Shown in pieces: positions 1 through 8,756 of a stretch of 64,000 bases of DNA (its first letter is position 1; each line of letters begins with the position of its first letter). Under the pieces are notes generated by a model. That model was not told the DNA's origin. It made no database searches and saw only the letters and a program-made list of their open reading frames with translations. Location: assembly GCF_009909195.1 (NCBI RefSeq), contig NZ_JAAAMU010000024.1, positions 36,280-100,279 on the forward strand, given 5' to 3'. The DNA comes from Paenibacillus sacheonensis (GTDB lineage Bacteria > Bacillota > Bacilli > Paenibacillales > Paenibacillaceae). The position numbers and the translations under genes are program-made.

Positions 1-205
1 ATATCCGTACAAGCAGAATACCGCAATAGAATGACCGTCTAACGCGAGCCGAAGCTCTGTAGGAGCAGCTTCAGTCAAGCGCCCGCAAGCCGCGCTCCAT
101 ATGGACCGAAGACATGCCTGCAGCTGCCGCTCGCGGCCGTCCAGCCCGTCTATTGCAGCAAGGCTGCGTTACTCTTCTCTTCCTTCTAACTATACACCAA
201 GGCGG
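1..205. other. left edge, no gene recognised
   Basis: No convincing gene is seen. A + strand frame is open from the edge to a TAA at 40-42 and could be the last codons of a truncated gene, but it is too short to judge. In B. subtilis the neighbours beyond yerC are pcrB, pcrA and ligA; none of these is visible here. Confidence 0.4.
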
Positions 206-1045
206 CTAACTTCCCAAACGCCCGGCGCCATCCGCACCCATCGCTGACAGCCATTGCCCGATCTGCCGCTCCATCCAGCGCGCGATAAGCGGGCTCGGCA
301 GAAGCGCCCTGCCATTGTACCGGTAAGCAAACCCTTCGAGCCGCTTCGGAATGACCGTACGGGTAAAATAACCCTCGCTCAGAAACAGCGGTGCGACGAT
401 TACCGGATGTTCCGGGTATTGTTCCTGCATTGCGCGCAGCTTGCCGGCCGCCTGGTCGGGCAGCAGCATCGCGATGTCGGCGCCGGCGAAGCCGCCTAGC
501 GCGCACATCCGCGCGGCCAGCTGCGTCATCCCCTCGCGGTAGCGTTCGTGGAACACGTCTTCGCGCGCGCCGTGCGCGACGAGCAGAAGCCGCTCGCTGG
601 CCGGCGTCTCCGACAGTTCGGCGATATTGCCAAGCAGCAGCCCGACGATATCGCCGTCGATGTCGTCGTCGATCGGCTGGCCCATATACACCCGAACGTC
701 CGCGGGAACGCGGAACGGTTCCAGCTCGCCTGGACGCTCTGCCGATACGGGCGGCAGGCCGAAAGCCTGCGCGATATCGTCCACATGCGTGCTTCCGGAC
801 GACACAAAAAGCGGAAGGACGTAAAGCTCCTTCACGCCTTCCGCTACTAAACTATCGATACCGTCTTGGATGAGACGGCCTTCTACGATTTCGAGAAAGA
901 CCGATACGACCGGAACCGCGCCGCCGTCCGGCAACGAGCTCTTGCACGTCTCGGATGCGGCCACCGCCGCCGCGGCGTCGTCGACTAGCCGAACCCAGCC
1001 CGCTTCGCGCGAGCCGTGGCTGATAATGAGAATGCCCGGTTTCAT
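206..1045 (-). CDS. CbiX-type sirohydrochlorin chelatase family protein
   Basis: 279-residue protein of the CbiX/SirB class II chelatase family, which inserts Co2+ or Fe2+ into sirohydrochlorin on the way to cobalamin or siroheme. It has two tandem halves. The first opens with IISHGSRE (His10) and carries SGSTHVDD (His87), the usual pair of metal-binding histidines. The second repeats LLVAHGARE (His158), but the place of the second His is taken by EGYFTRT, so only the N-terminal half looks fully catalytic. The gene lies 4 bp downstream of yerC and is probably co-transcribed with it. No other tetrapyrrole gene is in the window, so the metal and pathway are not decided here. The start has only a weak GGGAC ribosome site. 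Confidence 0.82.
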   Translation of the reverse strand: MKPGILIISHGSREAGWVRLVDDAAAAVAASETCKSSLPDGGAVPVVSVFLEIVEGRLIQDGIDSLVAEGVKELYVLPLFVSSGSTHVDDIAQAFGLPPVSAERPGELEPFRVPADVRVYMGQPIDDDIDGDIVGLLLGNIAELSETPASERLLLVAHGAREDVFHERYREGMTQLAARMCALGGFAGADIAMLLPDQAAGKLRAMQEQYPEHPVIVAPLFLSEGYFTRTVIPKRLEGFAYRYNGRALLPSPLIARWMERQIGQWLSAMGADGAGRLGS

Positions 1046-1049
1046 GCGT

Positions 1050-1340
1050 CTATCGTCCCGAGCGCTCCAGCGCCATTTTGTACCCGTCGTTGCCGTAGTT
1101 GAGGCACCGCTTCACGCGCGAGATCGTCGCCGTGCTGGCGCCCGTCTCCGCTTCGATCTGATTATATGTAGCGCCCTTGCCGAGCATGCGCGCTACCTCA
1201 AGCCGCTGGGACAGCGACTGAATCTCGTTCACCGTGCACAGATCGTCGAAGAAGACATAGCATTCCTCGACCGACTTCAGCGTCAACACCGCTTCGAACA
1301 GCTGGTCGACCGTCTTGTCGTTTAACTTCTTCAATTGCAT
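1050..1340 (-). CDS. yerC: YerC/YecD family TrpR-like DNA-binding protein
   Basis: 96-residue all-helical protein of the YerC/YecD family, related to the TrpR DNA-binding fold. The helix-turn-helix is visible at about residues 56-80 (GATYNQIEAETGASTATISR) after a conserved LTVNEIQSL-like stretch. The ATG is preceded by GGAGTGAGC at normal spacing. Its regulon is not known from the sequence. In B. subtilis yerC sits next to yerB downstream of the pur operon; here the YerB-like gene is 7 kb away at 8.8 kb, so the ancestral pair has been split by inserted genes. It is followed after 4 bp by the CbiX-like gene. Confidence 0.88.
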   Translation of the reverse strand: MQLKKLNDKTVDQLFEAVLTLKSVEECYVFFDDLCTVNEIQSLSQRLEVARMLGKGATYNQIEAETGASTATISRVKRCLNYGNDGYKMALERSGR

Positions 1341-1574
1341 TTCCGCTCACTCCTGCCCTGACTAATATGCTCAGTGTACTGCTTTTATCGACAATTTTCA
1401 AGCGTCACCGTTGTATCGCTTTACAGATCAGCAGAACTTCAGAAAGCGCATTCATAACTTCCGCACCCCTTACATTCACCCAAAATATTTCCCCTAAAAC
1501 GGGCATTCGTCCAATCCAACTAGACCATTATCCCATAGACTGCTAACAAAACGTTGAAAAAGGTTGTGATCTGC

Positions 1575-2180
1575 GTGAAATATCGCTACGATCCGTCCGT
1601 CAGAAGCTTCCAGCAGCCCCTCGGCGGCCAAGGTCAAGGCCCGCAAAACCAGGGGAACAGCCCATTCCCGGGCATCTCCGATCCGTTCATGAACAAGAGC
1701 ATCGGCATGGCGCCCGTGCCGTTCGACACGGCCGAATTCTCGAACGGGGTGCCTTCCATCAATATTATGCCGGCTTCCAACCAGCAGATCATTCCGCTGC
1801 CGGAAGCTCCTTCATCGACGTCCGTCGCGGACGCCCTCGCGGAGACGAAGCCCGAGAAAGCCAAGAAGGAGAAAGGCGGCTTCAACCTCGGGGAAAGCAT
1901 CAACGATCTCAAAGGCGTCGTCGACCGCATGGGCGGACTCGACGGCATCGTGACGACGATGACGAAGGTGCAGAAGGTCGTCGGCAGCATCACCCAGATG
2001 GCGCCGCTCATCAAAGTGCTGGCAGGCTCCTTCGGCAAGAAAGGCGCCTCCGCCACGATCGCCGAGGACGACGACGATTACGTCCGGCCAAGAAGGCCGC
2101 GCAAGCGGAAACGCCGCAAGACCGCCTCCGGCAAAGGCCTCTCGCCGAACGGCGTGAAGCGCAAACGTCCCCGCAGGTAG
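1575..2180 (+). CDS. hypothetical basic-tailed protein (YqfQ/VrrA-like layout)
   Basis: Not confidently recognised. The frame opens at a TTG at 1554, but a GTG at 1575 is the better start because AAGGTTGTGATC, a good match to the anti-Shine-Dalgarno sequence, lies just before it. That gives about 201 residues. The N-terminal third is rich in Gln, Gly and Pro; residues 110-160 form a likely amphipathic helix region (INDLKGVVDRMGGLDGIVTT, then VQKVVGSITQMAPLIKVL); the tail is acidic (AEDDDDY) and then very basic (RPRRPRKRKRRK). The layout resembles YqfQ/VrrA-like proteins of Bacillus, but that is a weak comparison. A basic tail could bind nucleic acid or cell-wall polyanions. Confidence 0.7.
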   Translation: MKYRYDPSVRSFQQPLGGQGQGPQNQGNSPFPGISDPFMNKSIGMAPVPFDTAEFSNGVPSINIMPASNQQIIPLPEAPSSTSVADALAETKPEKAKKEKGGFNLGESINDLKGVVDRMGGLDGIVTTMTKVQKVVGSITQMAPLIKVLAGSFGKKGASATIAEDDDDYVRPRRPRKRKRRKTASGKGLSPNGVKRKRPRR

Positions 2181-2526
2181 CCTCGAGGGACTGCGGTCGC
2201 GGACTTGCGCCGCCGAATGGCGAAGGCGACCCGCTGCGCTTGTGCTTCTCTCCCAAGCGCCCGGCTCGCATCGCTGGCCTCATTCCCCTAGCCTCCTGCC
2301 GCCAGTCCCATACCGCGCTTCTCCCGCAACCCAGCCAGCCGACGCGCCGCAAGAGGCCGCCGGCTGTTCGCCGTTATATTCAATCCGCAGCCGGCATAAG
2401 ATCATGTAGCAAGCGGGATCAGAATGCTTAATTGGGCAACGGAACGTGACACCTCGCGCCTCAAACGAACGTATGTGTAACAAACGGCAACGACAACCTG
2501 AACGAAAAGGTGGGTTCATTCCAAGC
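2181..2526. other. intergenic, nothing recognised
   Basis: 346 bases between two + strand genes. Short open frames occur on both strands, but they lack ribosome sites and overlap one another. No terminator with a T-run and no repeat was found. Confidence 0.5.
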
Positions 2527-3150
2527 ATGCCAACAAGCGCGGAACTACGTGCAAGAGCAAGGCAAAGTTTACAAGGGCAATGGGGCCGTTCGGCGCTCAT
2601 CATGCTCGTGCTGTACCTGATCGGCGCAGCGCTGGAACGGGCAACCGTGATCGGGCCGATCGTCCTCCATCTGTGCGGCGGGGCAACGGCCGTCGGCATC
2701 TACGGCTTCTATCTCCAAGTATCGCGCGGACGGCGCCCGCAAATCGCGGTGCTGCTCGATGGCTTCCACGACTTCGTGCGCTCCCTCATCCTGTATTTCC
2801 TCATCATGATCTTCACCCTGCTCTGGACGCTGCTGTTCATCGTGCCCGGCATTATCGCGGCGCTGCGCTATTCGCAGTCCTACTTCATCCTGAAGGATAA
2901 TCCGGACCTCACCGCGCTGGAAGCGCTCCGCCGCAGCAAAGCGATGATGCAAGGGAACAAATGGCGCCTGTTCGTCCTGTTCCTGACGTTCATCGGCTGG
3001 TTCCTGCTCTCCATCGTGACGCTCGGCATCGGAATGCTCTGGGTGTACCCGTACGTGACGACGACGATCGCGCATTTCTACGACGACCTCCGCCACCGCG
3101 GAGCCGAGCCGAGTTATGCTTCTCCGCCTCCGCATCCGGGATCCTTCTAG
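2527..3150 (+). CDS. DUF975 family integral membrane protein
   Basis: 207-residue protein opening MPTSAELRARARQSLQGQWG, the typical start of DUF975 family proteins, followed by about four to five hydrophobic segments (residues 25-45, 90-120, 155-185) and a short polar tail. DUF975 proteins are multi-pass membrane proteins of unknown role. The open frame extends upstream to 2446, but ATG 2527 is preferred because the family signature begins there and AAAGGTGGG lies upstream, although with a rather long gap. A strong hairpin terminator follows at 3214. It is a single gene with no obvious partner. Confidence 0.75.
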   Translation: MPTSAELRARARQSLQGQWGRSALIMLVLYLIGAALERATVIGPIVLHLCGGATAVGIYGFYLQVSRGRRPQIAVLLDGFHDFVRSLILYFLIMIFTLLWTLLFIVPGIIAALRYSQSYFILKDNPDLTALEALRRSKAMMQGNKWRLFVLFLTFIGWFLLSIVTLGIGMLWVYPYVTTTIAHFYDDLRHRGAEPSYASPPPHPGSF

Positions 3151-3213
3151 AGGCCGGGCAGATAAGCAGCTAGCATCGTGCATGCTTACAAGCTCACCAA
3201 GTCGCAAAAACAA

Positions 3214-3254
3214 CTCCGCCGACGTCGATAGCCGACGTCGGCGGAGTTTTATTA
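3214..3254. terminator. rho-independent terminator, probably bidirectional
   Basis: 14-bp perfect stem CTCCGCCGACGTCG with a 5-base loop, followed by TTTTATTATT on + and preceded by an A-rich stretch. It separates the DUF975 gene (+) from the convergent glycosidase gene (-). Confidence 0.88.
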
Positions 3255-3275
3255 TTGTCCTACAATTATCCCCGC

Positions 3276-6200
3276 TTACTGCACCGTAAACTCGTCGAAC
3301 GTATACCGGAACCGCTCGTTCGGCGCGGCATCGCCGTGCTTGTAGAACTCCAGGCTGTCCTGCCCGTCCGTGATGTTGTCCGCCACTTTGAAATCAAACC
3401 GCAGCGGCGCGAACGCATCCGTGAACCCGAGCGCGGAACGCGGGATCGCAAGCTCCATCTCCCGGCCGCTGGCCCGGTACTGGATCGTCGTCGCGGAGCC
3501 CCAGTTCCAGCCGCCCGTGCTCGTCTCGAGCTTCGTCGTCGTGGAGGTGAGCCCGCCGCGGTTAACGACGAAGTTGTAGCCCTCCCAATTCGGACTGCTG
3601 CCGTTCGTGCGGATGAACAGCCGCATCCAGCCGGCATCCGAATACGCGGTCAGGTTGGCCTGGGTCCTCACGTAGAAGTAGACGTTCGTGTCGTCGCGCG
3701 CGACCTTGACCGATTGAATGTCGTTGCGGCCGCTCGTATCCGCATACGTCGTCGCCGGGTCGAAGCCGGGATGGCTGCGATGCGCCGTATCCCCGATATT
3801 GTCGCGGTATTCGGTCGTGACGTCCGCCCAGTCGGCGAAGCTGCCGTCGACCGCGATCGTCTTGGCCGGTCCGGCCGGCGGCTGCTGGCGGGCGCCTTTG
3901 AATTTGCGCACGTAATCGACGAGCTGGTTGTAGTAATTGTCCTTATGCCCGCCGTTCATCGGCTCGATATCCCGGCTGAACTCGCGGTTGAACTGGTCGA
4001 CGAGCACCGTGTTGCCGGAATAGCCGGCGAAGGAATTGAAGCGCAGCGCGATCCACTCGTTCCAGCCGGTCACCCAGACGAAGCTCGGATCGATGTCGAT
4101 CGCCCGCCCCCACTGCTCGCCGAAATTCAATCCGTAATCGGTTTTGTAGGCTGGATCGTTCGGATTCGTCGACAGCAGGCTGCTTCCGTTATGGAAGCTG
4201 CGCCCGCGCGCGACCAGCTGGCCGGAGCCGTTCAGCTGGCTCATCGCGCCGAGCTGCCAGCCGCCGCTGCCGTTCGGCACCGCGTTCTGCGCGACGCCGA
4301 CCGAGGCCTGTTCCGACGTGCCCGGACTTGCGCTCGTATAGAAGCCGTGCTGCGGATACACCTCCAGCCACGACCATTGATTGCCGCCCGTCGGACCGGC
4401 GAAATAATCCGGCTGCGGCTTGCGGAAGGTGAAGAAGCTGCTCTGCGCCGGTATCGTGATCGCGGACGGATCGGCGAGAATGAGCGGCTTGCCGCCCCAC
4501 TGGAACCACAGGTCCGGATGCACGTTCGCCCCGTACAGATCGGTGTATAACTGATTTACGCAAGGGGCGACATTGCCGCCGCCGAACGGACAGAGGAACG
4601 CGACCTGCGGGGTCTTGCCGCCTTCGGCGCGCACCTGGCCCCATACGTCGAGCAGCGCCATCCAGTTCGTCTTGTAATAGGAGCCGTACAGATCGCCCGG
4701 ATTGAAATTGCTCAGGTCGTACACGATCGTATCGACGCCGGCATCGGACAGCTCCTGCGCGTGCTTGCGGAGCACGAACGCGTCGTTGCCCTGATAGTGG
4801 CCGAGCGCGGACTCGCCCCACGTATGCCACTTGCCGTACGCTCCCCACGGCGGGCTCGCGGCCGTCGACAGCGCGGTCGGATTGGCCGCCAGAATCTGCG
4901 ACGTGTCGTACACCGGCTGGCTCCAGTCCTGCAGCCACGCAAAATAAAACATGCCGACGGTCTTGCCCGCCCGCGGCGCCGCGGTCTGGCCATACGTCGA
5001 GACGTTCCTGCCGAGATCGTCGGTCGCCGTCCACGTGTCCGCGTAGACGTCCCAAGGATAGGCGGCGGCTTCCGCGAGCTGGAAGTAATAATTGCCGAAG
5101 TCGTCCGGCCCCAGCTTGGTCGCGGCGATCCGCAGGGCCTTCGCCTGAACCGGATCGAAGCTGAACGTCTGCGGCTTCGAGCCCGGGTTCGGATACGACG
5201 TGTACGACTGGCCCGGAATATCGACGAACGTCGAGCCGTCGGTGCTGTACTGCAGCTTGAAATCGACGGGGAACGCCAGCCCGCCGCCGCGCGGCGTCAG
5301 CTTCAACTGCGAGAAAGCGTACGAGGCGCCGTACGTCAACGTGAAGCTCTCGCCGGCAGCGGCCGATACGTGATTCGCGCTGGACCAGGCCGAGCCGGCA
5401 TTGCCGTCGATCGCCGAAGCGGCCGGCCAGCCGGAGATCGCGCTGCTTGCGCCCGCGCCGCTCGGCGTCTGCGGCGTCTGCGTCTCGGTGCGGCCGACGT
5501 TCATCTCCATCAGCTGCAGGTAATACGTGCCTCCGTTATCGGCGGAGAGCTGCGTCGCGTACAGCCGGACGTAGCGCGCCGATACGTCGCTGTCGAACCG
5601 GATGACGCGCTTGCTGCCGGGGGATGCCGCCGCGCCGCTAAACGATGCGCCGGGCGCGTCCGTCCAGGTCGATCCGTCCGTGCTCGTCTGGATCTTGTAT
5701 ACCGCCGGAAAGCCGTAGCCGTTCTGACGCGGCGCCAGCTGCACCGTGTTCAGGCCGCTGACCGTGCTGCCGAGATCGACGCTGACCCATTCCGTCGCCG
5801 CGGCGCCGGCATGGCTCGCGCTGGAGTAGAACGTCGTGTAATCCCCGTCGAAGACATTGGATGCCGCGAAGGAGCCGATCACCGAGGACGCCGATGCGCC
5901 GATGAATTTCTGCTTGACCGAGAACTCCATCAGCTGCAGGTAGTACATGCCGACATTGTCCTCGCCGAGCTTCGTCGCGTAGACGCGAAGATACCGCGCG
6001 CTCACGAAATCCTGAAACGTCACCGTCACCGGCTGCGAGCCCGGATTGGAATAATTGCGGTACGAGCCGCCGGGCACGTTCCTCCACGTCGAGCCGTCAT
6101 TGCTCGCCTGGATGGAGAAATCCGACGGGAAGCCGTAGCCGTTCTGCCTTGGCGTCAGCACGACGCCGTTCAGCGCGCCAAGCGTGCTGCCGAGGTCGAC

Positions 6201-6563
6201 GCGCAGCCATTCCGAGTGATTCGGATCGCTGTAGCCCGCGCTGGAATAGAAGGTCGAGCCATTGCCGTCGACGGCGTTCGCGGCAGCAAAAGCGCCGGTC
6301 ACCGAGGACGCCGCTGCGCCGCCGATCGCCGGCGTCGCGGCCGAGGCCGGCCATGCGCCGACGACGAGCGCCAGGACGAACAGCAGCAGCCAGCTCGTTC
6401 TTCGCAGGCGCGCCTTTCTCGTCCCCGCTCCGCGCATGCGCCCTGCGCTCCTCGCTGCCGAATGACTTTCCCGCTCCCTGCTTCCCGTCAAGCTTCCATC
6501 GCGATCCGCCCGTCGAGCGATTTTCTTGCTCCTCTCGTTTCCCTTCCGGTACATGTCTCCCAT
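3276..6563 (-). CDS. secreted multidomain GH71/GH99-like hydrolase with three discoidin modules
   Basis: 1095 residues. A long basic N-terminus precedes a signal helix at about 55-72 (WLLLFVLALVVGAWPASAA). Three F5/8-type C (discoidin) carbohydrate-binding modules follow at roughly 80-215, 215-355 and 360-500, each with repeated NGYGFP-type and YYLQLMEF/YYFQLAEA-type strands. The catalytic region at about 510-860 has features of GH71/GH99-like proteins (GMFYFAWLQDW, YGKWHTWGES, DTIVYDLSNFN, WVTGWNEWIALRF; the GWNEW glutamate is a candidate active-site residue). The C-terminal part (about 890-1095) resembles the CBM9-like fold (VDGSFADWADV). It is probably exported to attack plant or fungal polysaccharide; the exact substrate is unknown. 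AAGGTGG lies 12 bases before the ATG. Confidence 0.72.
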   Translation of the reverse strand: MGDMYRKGNERSKKIARRADRDGSLTGSRERESHSAARSAGRMRGAGTRKARLRRTSWLLLFVLALVVGAWPASAATPAIGGAAASSVTGAFAAANAVDGNGSTFYSSAGYSDPNHSEWLRVDLGSTLGALNGVVLTPRQNGYGFPSDFSIQASNDGSTWRNVPGGSYRNYSNPGSQPVTVTFQDFVSARYLRVYATKLGEDNVGMYYLQLMEFSVKQKFIGASASSVIGSFAASNVFDGDYTTFYSSASHAGAAATEWVSVDLGSTVSGLNTVQLAPRQNGYGFPAVYKIQTSTDGSTWTDAPGASFSGAAASPGSKRVIRFDSDVSARYVRLYATQLSADNGGTYYLQLMEMNVGRTETQTPQTPSGAGASSAISGWPAASAIDGNAGSAWSSANHVSAAAGESFTLTYGASYAFSQLKLTPRGGGLAFPVDFKLQYSTDGSTFVDIPGQSYTSYPNPGSKPQTFSFDPVQAKALRIAATKLGPDDFGNYYFQLAEAAAYPWDVYADTWTATDDLGRNVSTYGQTAAPRAGKTVGMFYFAWLQDWSQPVYDTSQILAANPTALSTAASPPWGAYGKWHTWGESALGHYQGNDAFVLRKHAQELSDAGVDTIVYDLSNFNPGDLYGSYYKTNWMALLDVWGQVRAEGGKTPQVAFLCPFGGGNVAPCVNQLYTDLYGANVHPDLWFQWGGKPLILADPSAITIPAQSSFFTFRKPQPDYFAGPTGGNQWSWLEVYPQHGFYTSASPGTSEQASVGVAQNAVPNGSGGWQLGAMSQLNGSGQLVARGRSFHNGSSLLSTNPNDPAYKTDYGLNFGEQWGRAIDIDPSFVWVTGWNEWIALRFNSFAGYSGNTVLVDQFNREFSRDIEPMNGGHKDNYYNQLVDYVRKFKGARQQPPAGPAKTIAVDGSFADWADVTTEYRDNIGDTAHRSHPGFDPATTYADTSGRNDIQSVKVARDDTNVYFYVRTQANLTAYSDAGWMRLFIRTNGSSPNWEGYNFVVNRGGLTSTTTKLETSTGGWNWGSATTIQYRASGREMELAIPRSALGFTDAFAPLRFDFKVADNITDGQDSLEFYKHGDAAPNERFRYTFDEFTVQ

Positions 6564-6756
6564 TCGTCAACTCATCCACCTTCCCGAATAAAAATCGGGC
6601 GTTATCCGGCCGCGCCCATGGTTCTTCCTATTCCGGCAGCCCCGCAAGCCGCCCCGCATCCCTCCCGGTGACCGCAGCATACTGAATGCGCTTACAGTCC
6701 TGTTATCTCTATTAACCGCGGACCGCGAATATCCTTCGCCCGCATCGGGTCTCCAA

Positions 6757-6799
6757 TAAAAAAAGCATCAAGCCCGCGCCGCCGCGCAAGCCTGATGCT
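6757..6799 (-). terminator. terminator after pit
   Basis: On the minus strand AGCATCA pairs with TGATGCT around an inner stem with some G-U pairs (6764-6799), followed by a run of seven T. It lies 50 bases past the phosphate transporter stop. Confidence 0.8.
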
Positions 6800-6847
6800 T
6801 GATCTATACATGTCTATTTACGATTTCCTGCATCCTCTGCCGCACCG

Positions 6848-7852
6848 CTAGATAAACAGCGCGATTACCTGATAAATCAGCGCCGCCAAAACCATCGTGA
6901 TCGGAATCGTGATGACCCACGATATGACGATCTTGCCCGCGAGATCCCACTTTACCGCGGAGAAGCGCTTCGCGCTGCCCACGCCGAGAATCGACGAGGT
7001 AATGACATGCGTCGTGCTGACGGGCAGATGCGTCAGCGTCGCGGTGAAGATAACCGTCGCGGACGTGATATCCGCCGCGAAGCCGTTGATCGGCTCGATT
7101 TTGAATATTTTCGTGCCCATCGTCTTGATGATCTTCCAGCCGCCGATGGACGTTCCGAGCGCCATGGCCGTCGCCGCGGAGATCTTCACCCACAGCGGAA
7201 TATGGTCCGTCGTGTCCTGCACGCCCGCCGTAACGAGCGCGAACGTGATGATGCCCATCGCTTTCTGCGCGTCGTTCGTGCCGTGCGTGAACGATTGGAA
7301 GGCGGCCGTCAGGATTTGGCCGGAGCGGAACCCTTTATTGATCTGATGAGGACTGGATCTGGCAAAGATCTGCTTCAGTATCCACATGACGATGAAGCCG
7401 CCCGCGAACGCGATCAGCGGCGACAGCAGGAGCGCCTTGACGATATCGGTGAAGCCGCTGGCATTGACGGCCTTGAAGCCCGCCGAGCTGACGACGGCGC
7501 CGGTCAGGGAGCCGATCAGCGCATGCGACGACGAGGACGGAATGCCGACCGCCCAGGTCAAGAGGTTCCAGATGATCGCGCCGAGCAGCGCCGCGATCAC
7601 GACCTGCACCCCGTGATCGAGCTTCGACGGATCGGCGATTTTGCCCCCGATCGTCTTCGCTACCCCGGTGAACATGATCGCGCCGAGAAAGTTCATCATG
7701 GAAGCCATAATAATAGCCATGCGCGGCGACATGGCCCGGGTGGACACCGTCGTCGCGATGGCGTTAGCCGTATCGTGAAACCCGTTTATGAAGTCAAAAG
7801 CCAATGCAAGAAAGATAACGACGCCGACCCAAATGTAAATGTCCATGCTCAT
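6848..7852 (-). CDS. pit: PiT family inorganic phosphate transporter
   Basis: 334-residue multi-pass membrane protein of the PiT family (low-affinity phosphate:cation symport). Both duplicated signature regions are visible: DFINGFHDTANAIATTVSTR near residue 21 and FQSFTHGTNDAQKAMGIITF in the second half, along with GVGSAKRF and SSSSHALIGSLTGA. The gene begins 20 bp after the DUF47 gene, with AAGGAG in the gap, so the two form an operon. In many bacteria a DUF47/PhoU-like protein is encoded beside Pit and modulates it. Length is normal for the bacterial short form. The start ATG at 7852 or the second Met two codons later are both possible. Confidence 0.93.
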   Translation of the reverse strand: MSMDIYIWVGVVIFLALAFDFINGFHDTANAIATTVSTRAMSPRMAIIMASMMNFLGAIMFTGVAKTIGGKIADPSKLDHGVQVVIAALLGAIIWNLLTWAVGIPSSSSHALIGSLTGAVVSSAGFKAVNASGFTDIVKALLLSPLIAFAGGFIVMWILKQIFARSSPHQINKGFRSGQILTAAFQSFTHGTNDAQKAMGIITFALVTAGVQDTTDHIPLWVKISAATAMALGTSIGGWKIIKTMGTKIFKIEPINGFAADITSATVIFTATLTHLPVSTTHVITSSILGVGSAKRFSAVKWDLAGKIVISWVITIPITMVLAALIYQVIALFI

Positions 7853-7872
7853 GACTGCTCGTCCCCGTCTCC

Positions 7873-8487
7873 TTAGCTATTACGCATGATAATGGTTTCG
7901 AGTGTGTTGGCGACATCTTCGCAAAAGTCGGTGGTTTGCTCCAGGCGCTCGTAAATCTCTTTGCGCTTGATAAGCTCGATGGGATCCGTCACGTTCGCGA
8001 ACAAGCCCTTGACGCAGACGCGCAGCAGGTCGTCGGCCTGGTTCTCCAGCTCGTTGATATGGATCGCGGGCTCGCGCATCGCAAGCAGCTTCTTCTCGGA
8101 CAACAGATAGATGGCTTTCTTGATCTGCTGGGCGCAGCGGAGGATGTTCTCCGCGAACAAGATGACGTACTCGTCCGGCTCCGTAATATTGTACATCTCG
8201 AAGCGCGAAGCGCAGGCCTCGATGCCGTCCAATACGTCGTCGAGCGAAGTCGTCAGCCGCAAAATATCGTCGCGTTCGATCGGGGTAATGAACGTTTTAT
8301 TCAGTTCCGTCAAAATCGTATGTACGTGACGATCGCATTTGCTTTCGTATTCTTTCATATCCTTCGCAAATTTCGTGACATCGGAAATTTTGGCGACGTT
8401 TTGCTGAAAATAAAGCACGCCTTCCAAGATCGTGTCCGCCATTGCTTCGAGCGTCGTAAAGAATACGTCGTTTTTCTTCTTGAACAT
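7873..8487 (-). CDS. DUF47 / PhoU-like phosphate transport accessory protein
   Basis: 204-residue helical protein starting MFKKKNDVFFTTLEAMADTI, the hallmark of DUF47 (PhoU-related) proteins. The frame is open to 8559, but ATG 8487 is chosen because AAGGGG lies 7 bases upstream and the family start is there. The motifs LTTSLDDVLDGIEACASRFE and the acidic helices around it correspond to the metal-binding faces of PhoU-type three-helix bundles. It is first gene of the DUF47-pit operon and probably regulates the transporter. A candidate promoter, TTAACA with a downstream TTAAGAT-like box, lies near 8570-8600, but this is weak. Confidence 0.9.
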   Translation of the reverse strand: MFKKKNDVFFTTLEAMADTILEGVLYFQQNVAKISDVTKFAKDMKEYESKCDRHVHTILTELNKTFITPIERDDILRLTTSLDDVLDGIEACASRFEMYNITEPDEYVILFAENILRCAQQIKKAIYLLSEKKLLAMREPAIHINELENQADDLLRVCVKGLFANVTDPIELIKRKEIYERLEQTTDFCEDVANTLETIIMRNS

Positions 8488-8709
8488 AACTATCCCCTTC
8501 GCCATCTTCCTCGATTGGTTGTTGGTCATTTTCTGCCAATATTCAGGCTGAACCGACAATATCTTAACATAGTTTACCGCGCAATTGTTAAGGGAGTGTA
8601 AAGGTTTTATGACTTTCGTGAAAAACTTTCACGGCGCTCGCTTCTTGCAGGACGCGCTTCTCCTAGTCTTTTCCGGTTCATCCGATTTTATCCGACCCGC
8701 GCAGGGAAA

Positions 8710-8738
8710 TAAAAAAGCCGGAAGCTCGGCTTCCGGCT
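8710..8738 (-). terminator. terminator after DUF3048 gene
   Basis: Minus-strand stem AGCCGGAAG / CTTCCGGCT with a 5-base loop and six T. It follows the DUF3048 stop by 18 bases. Confidence 0.88.
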
Positions 8739-8756
8739 TGCAAAAATCGGCGGCGT

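Noticed and set aside
3255..4550. 431-residue + strand open frame
   Set aside because: Antisense shadow of the same gene, with composition typical of reverse-strand GC codons.
4761..6671. 636-residue + strand open frame
   Set aside because: Arg/Ala-rich shadow opposite the discoidin-glycosidase gene; no ribosome site or recognisable domain, caused by high GC.
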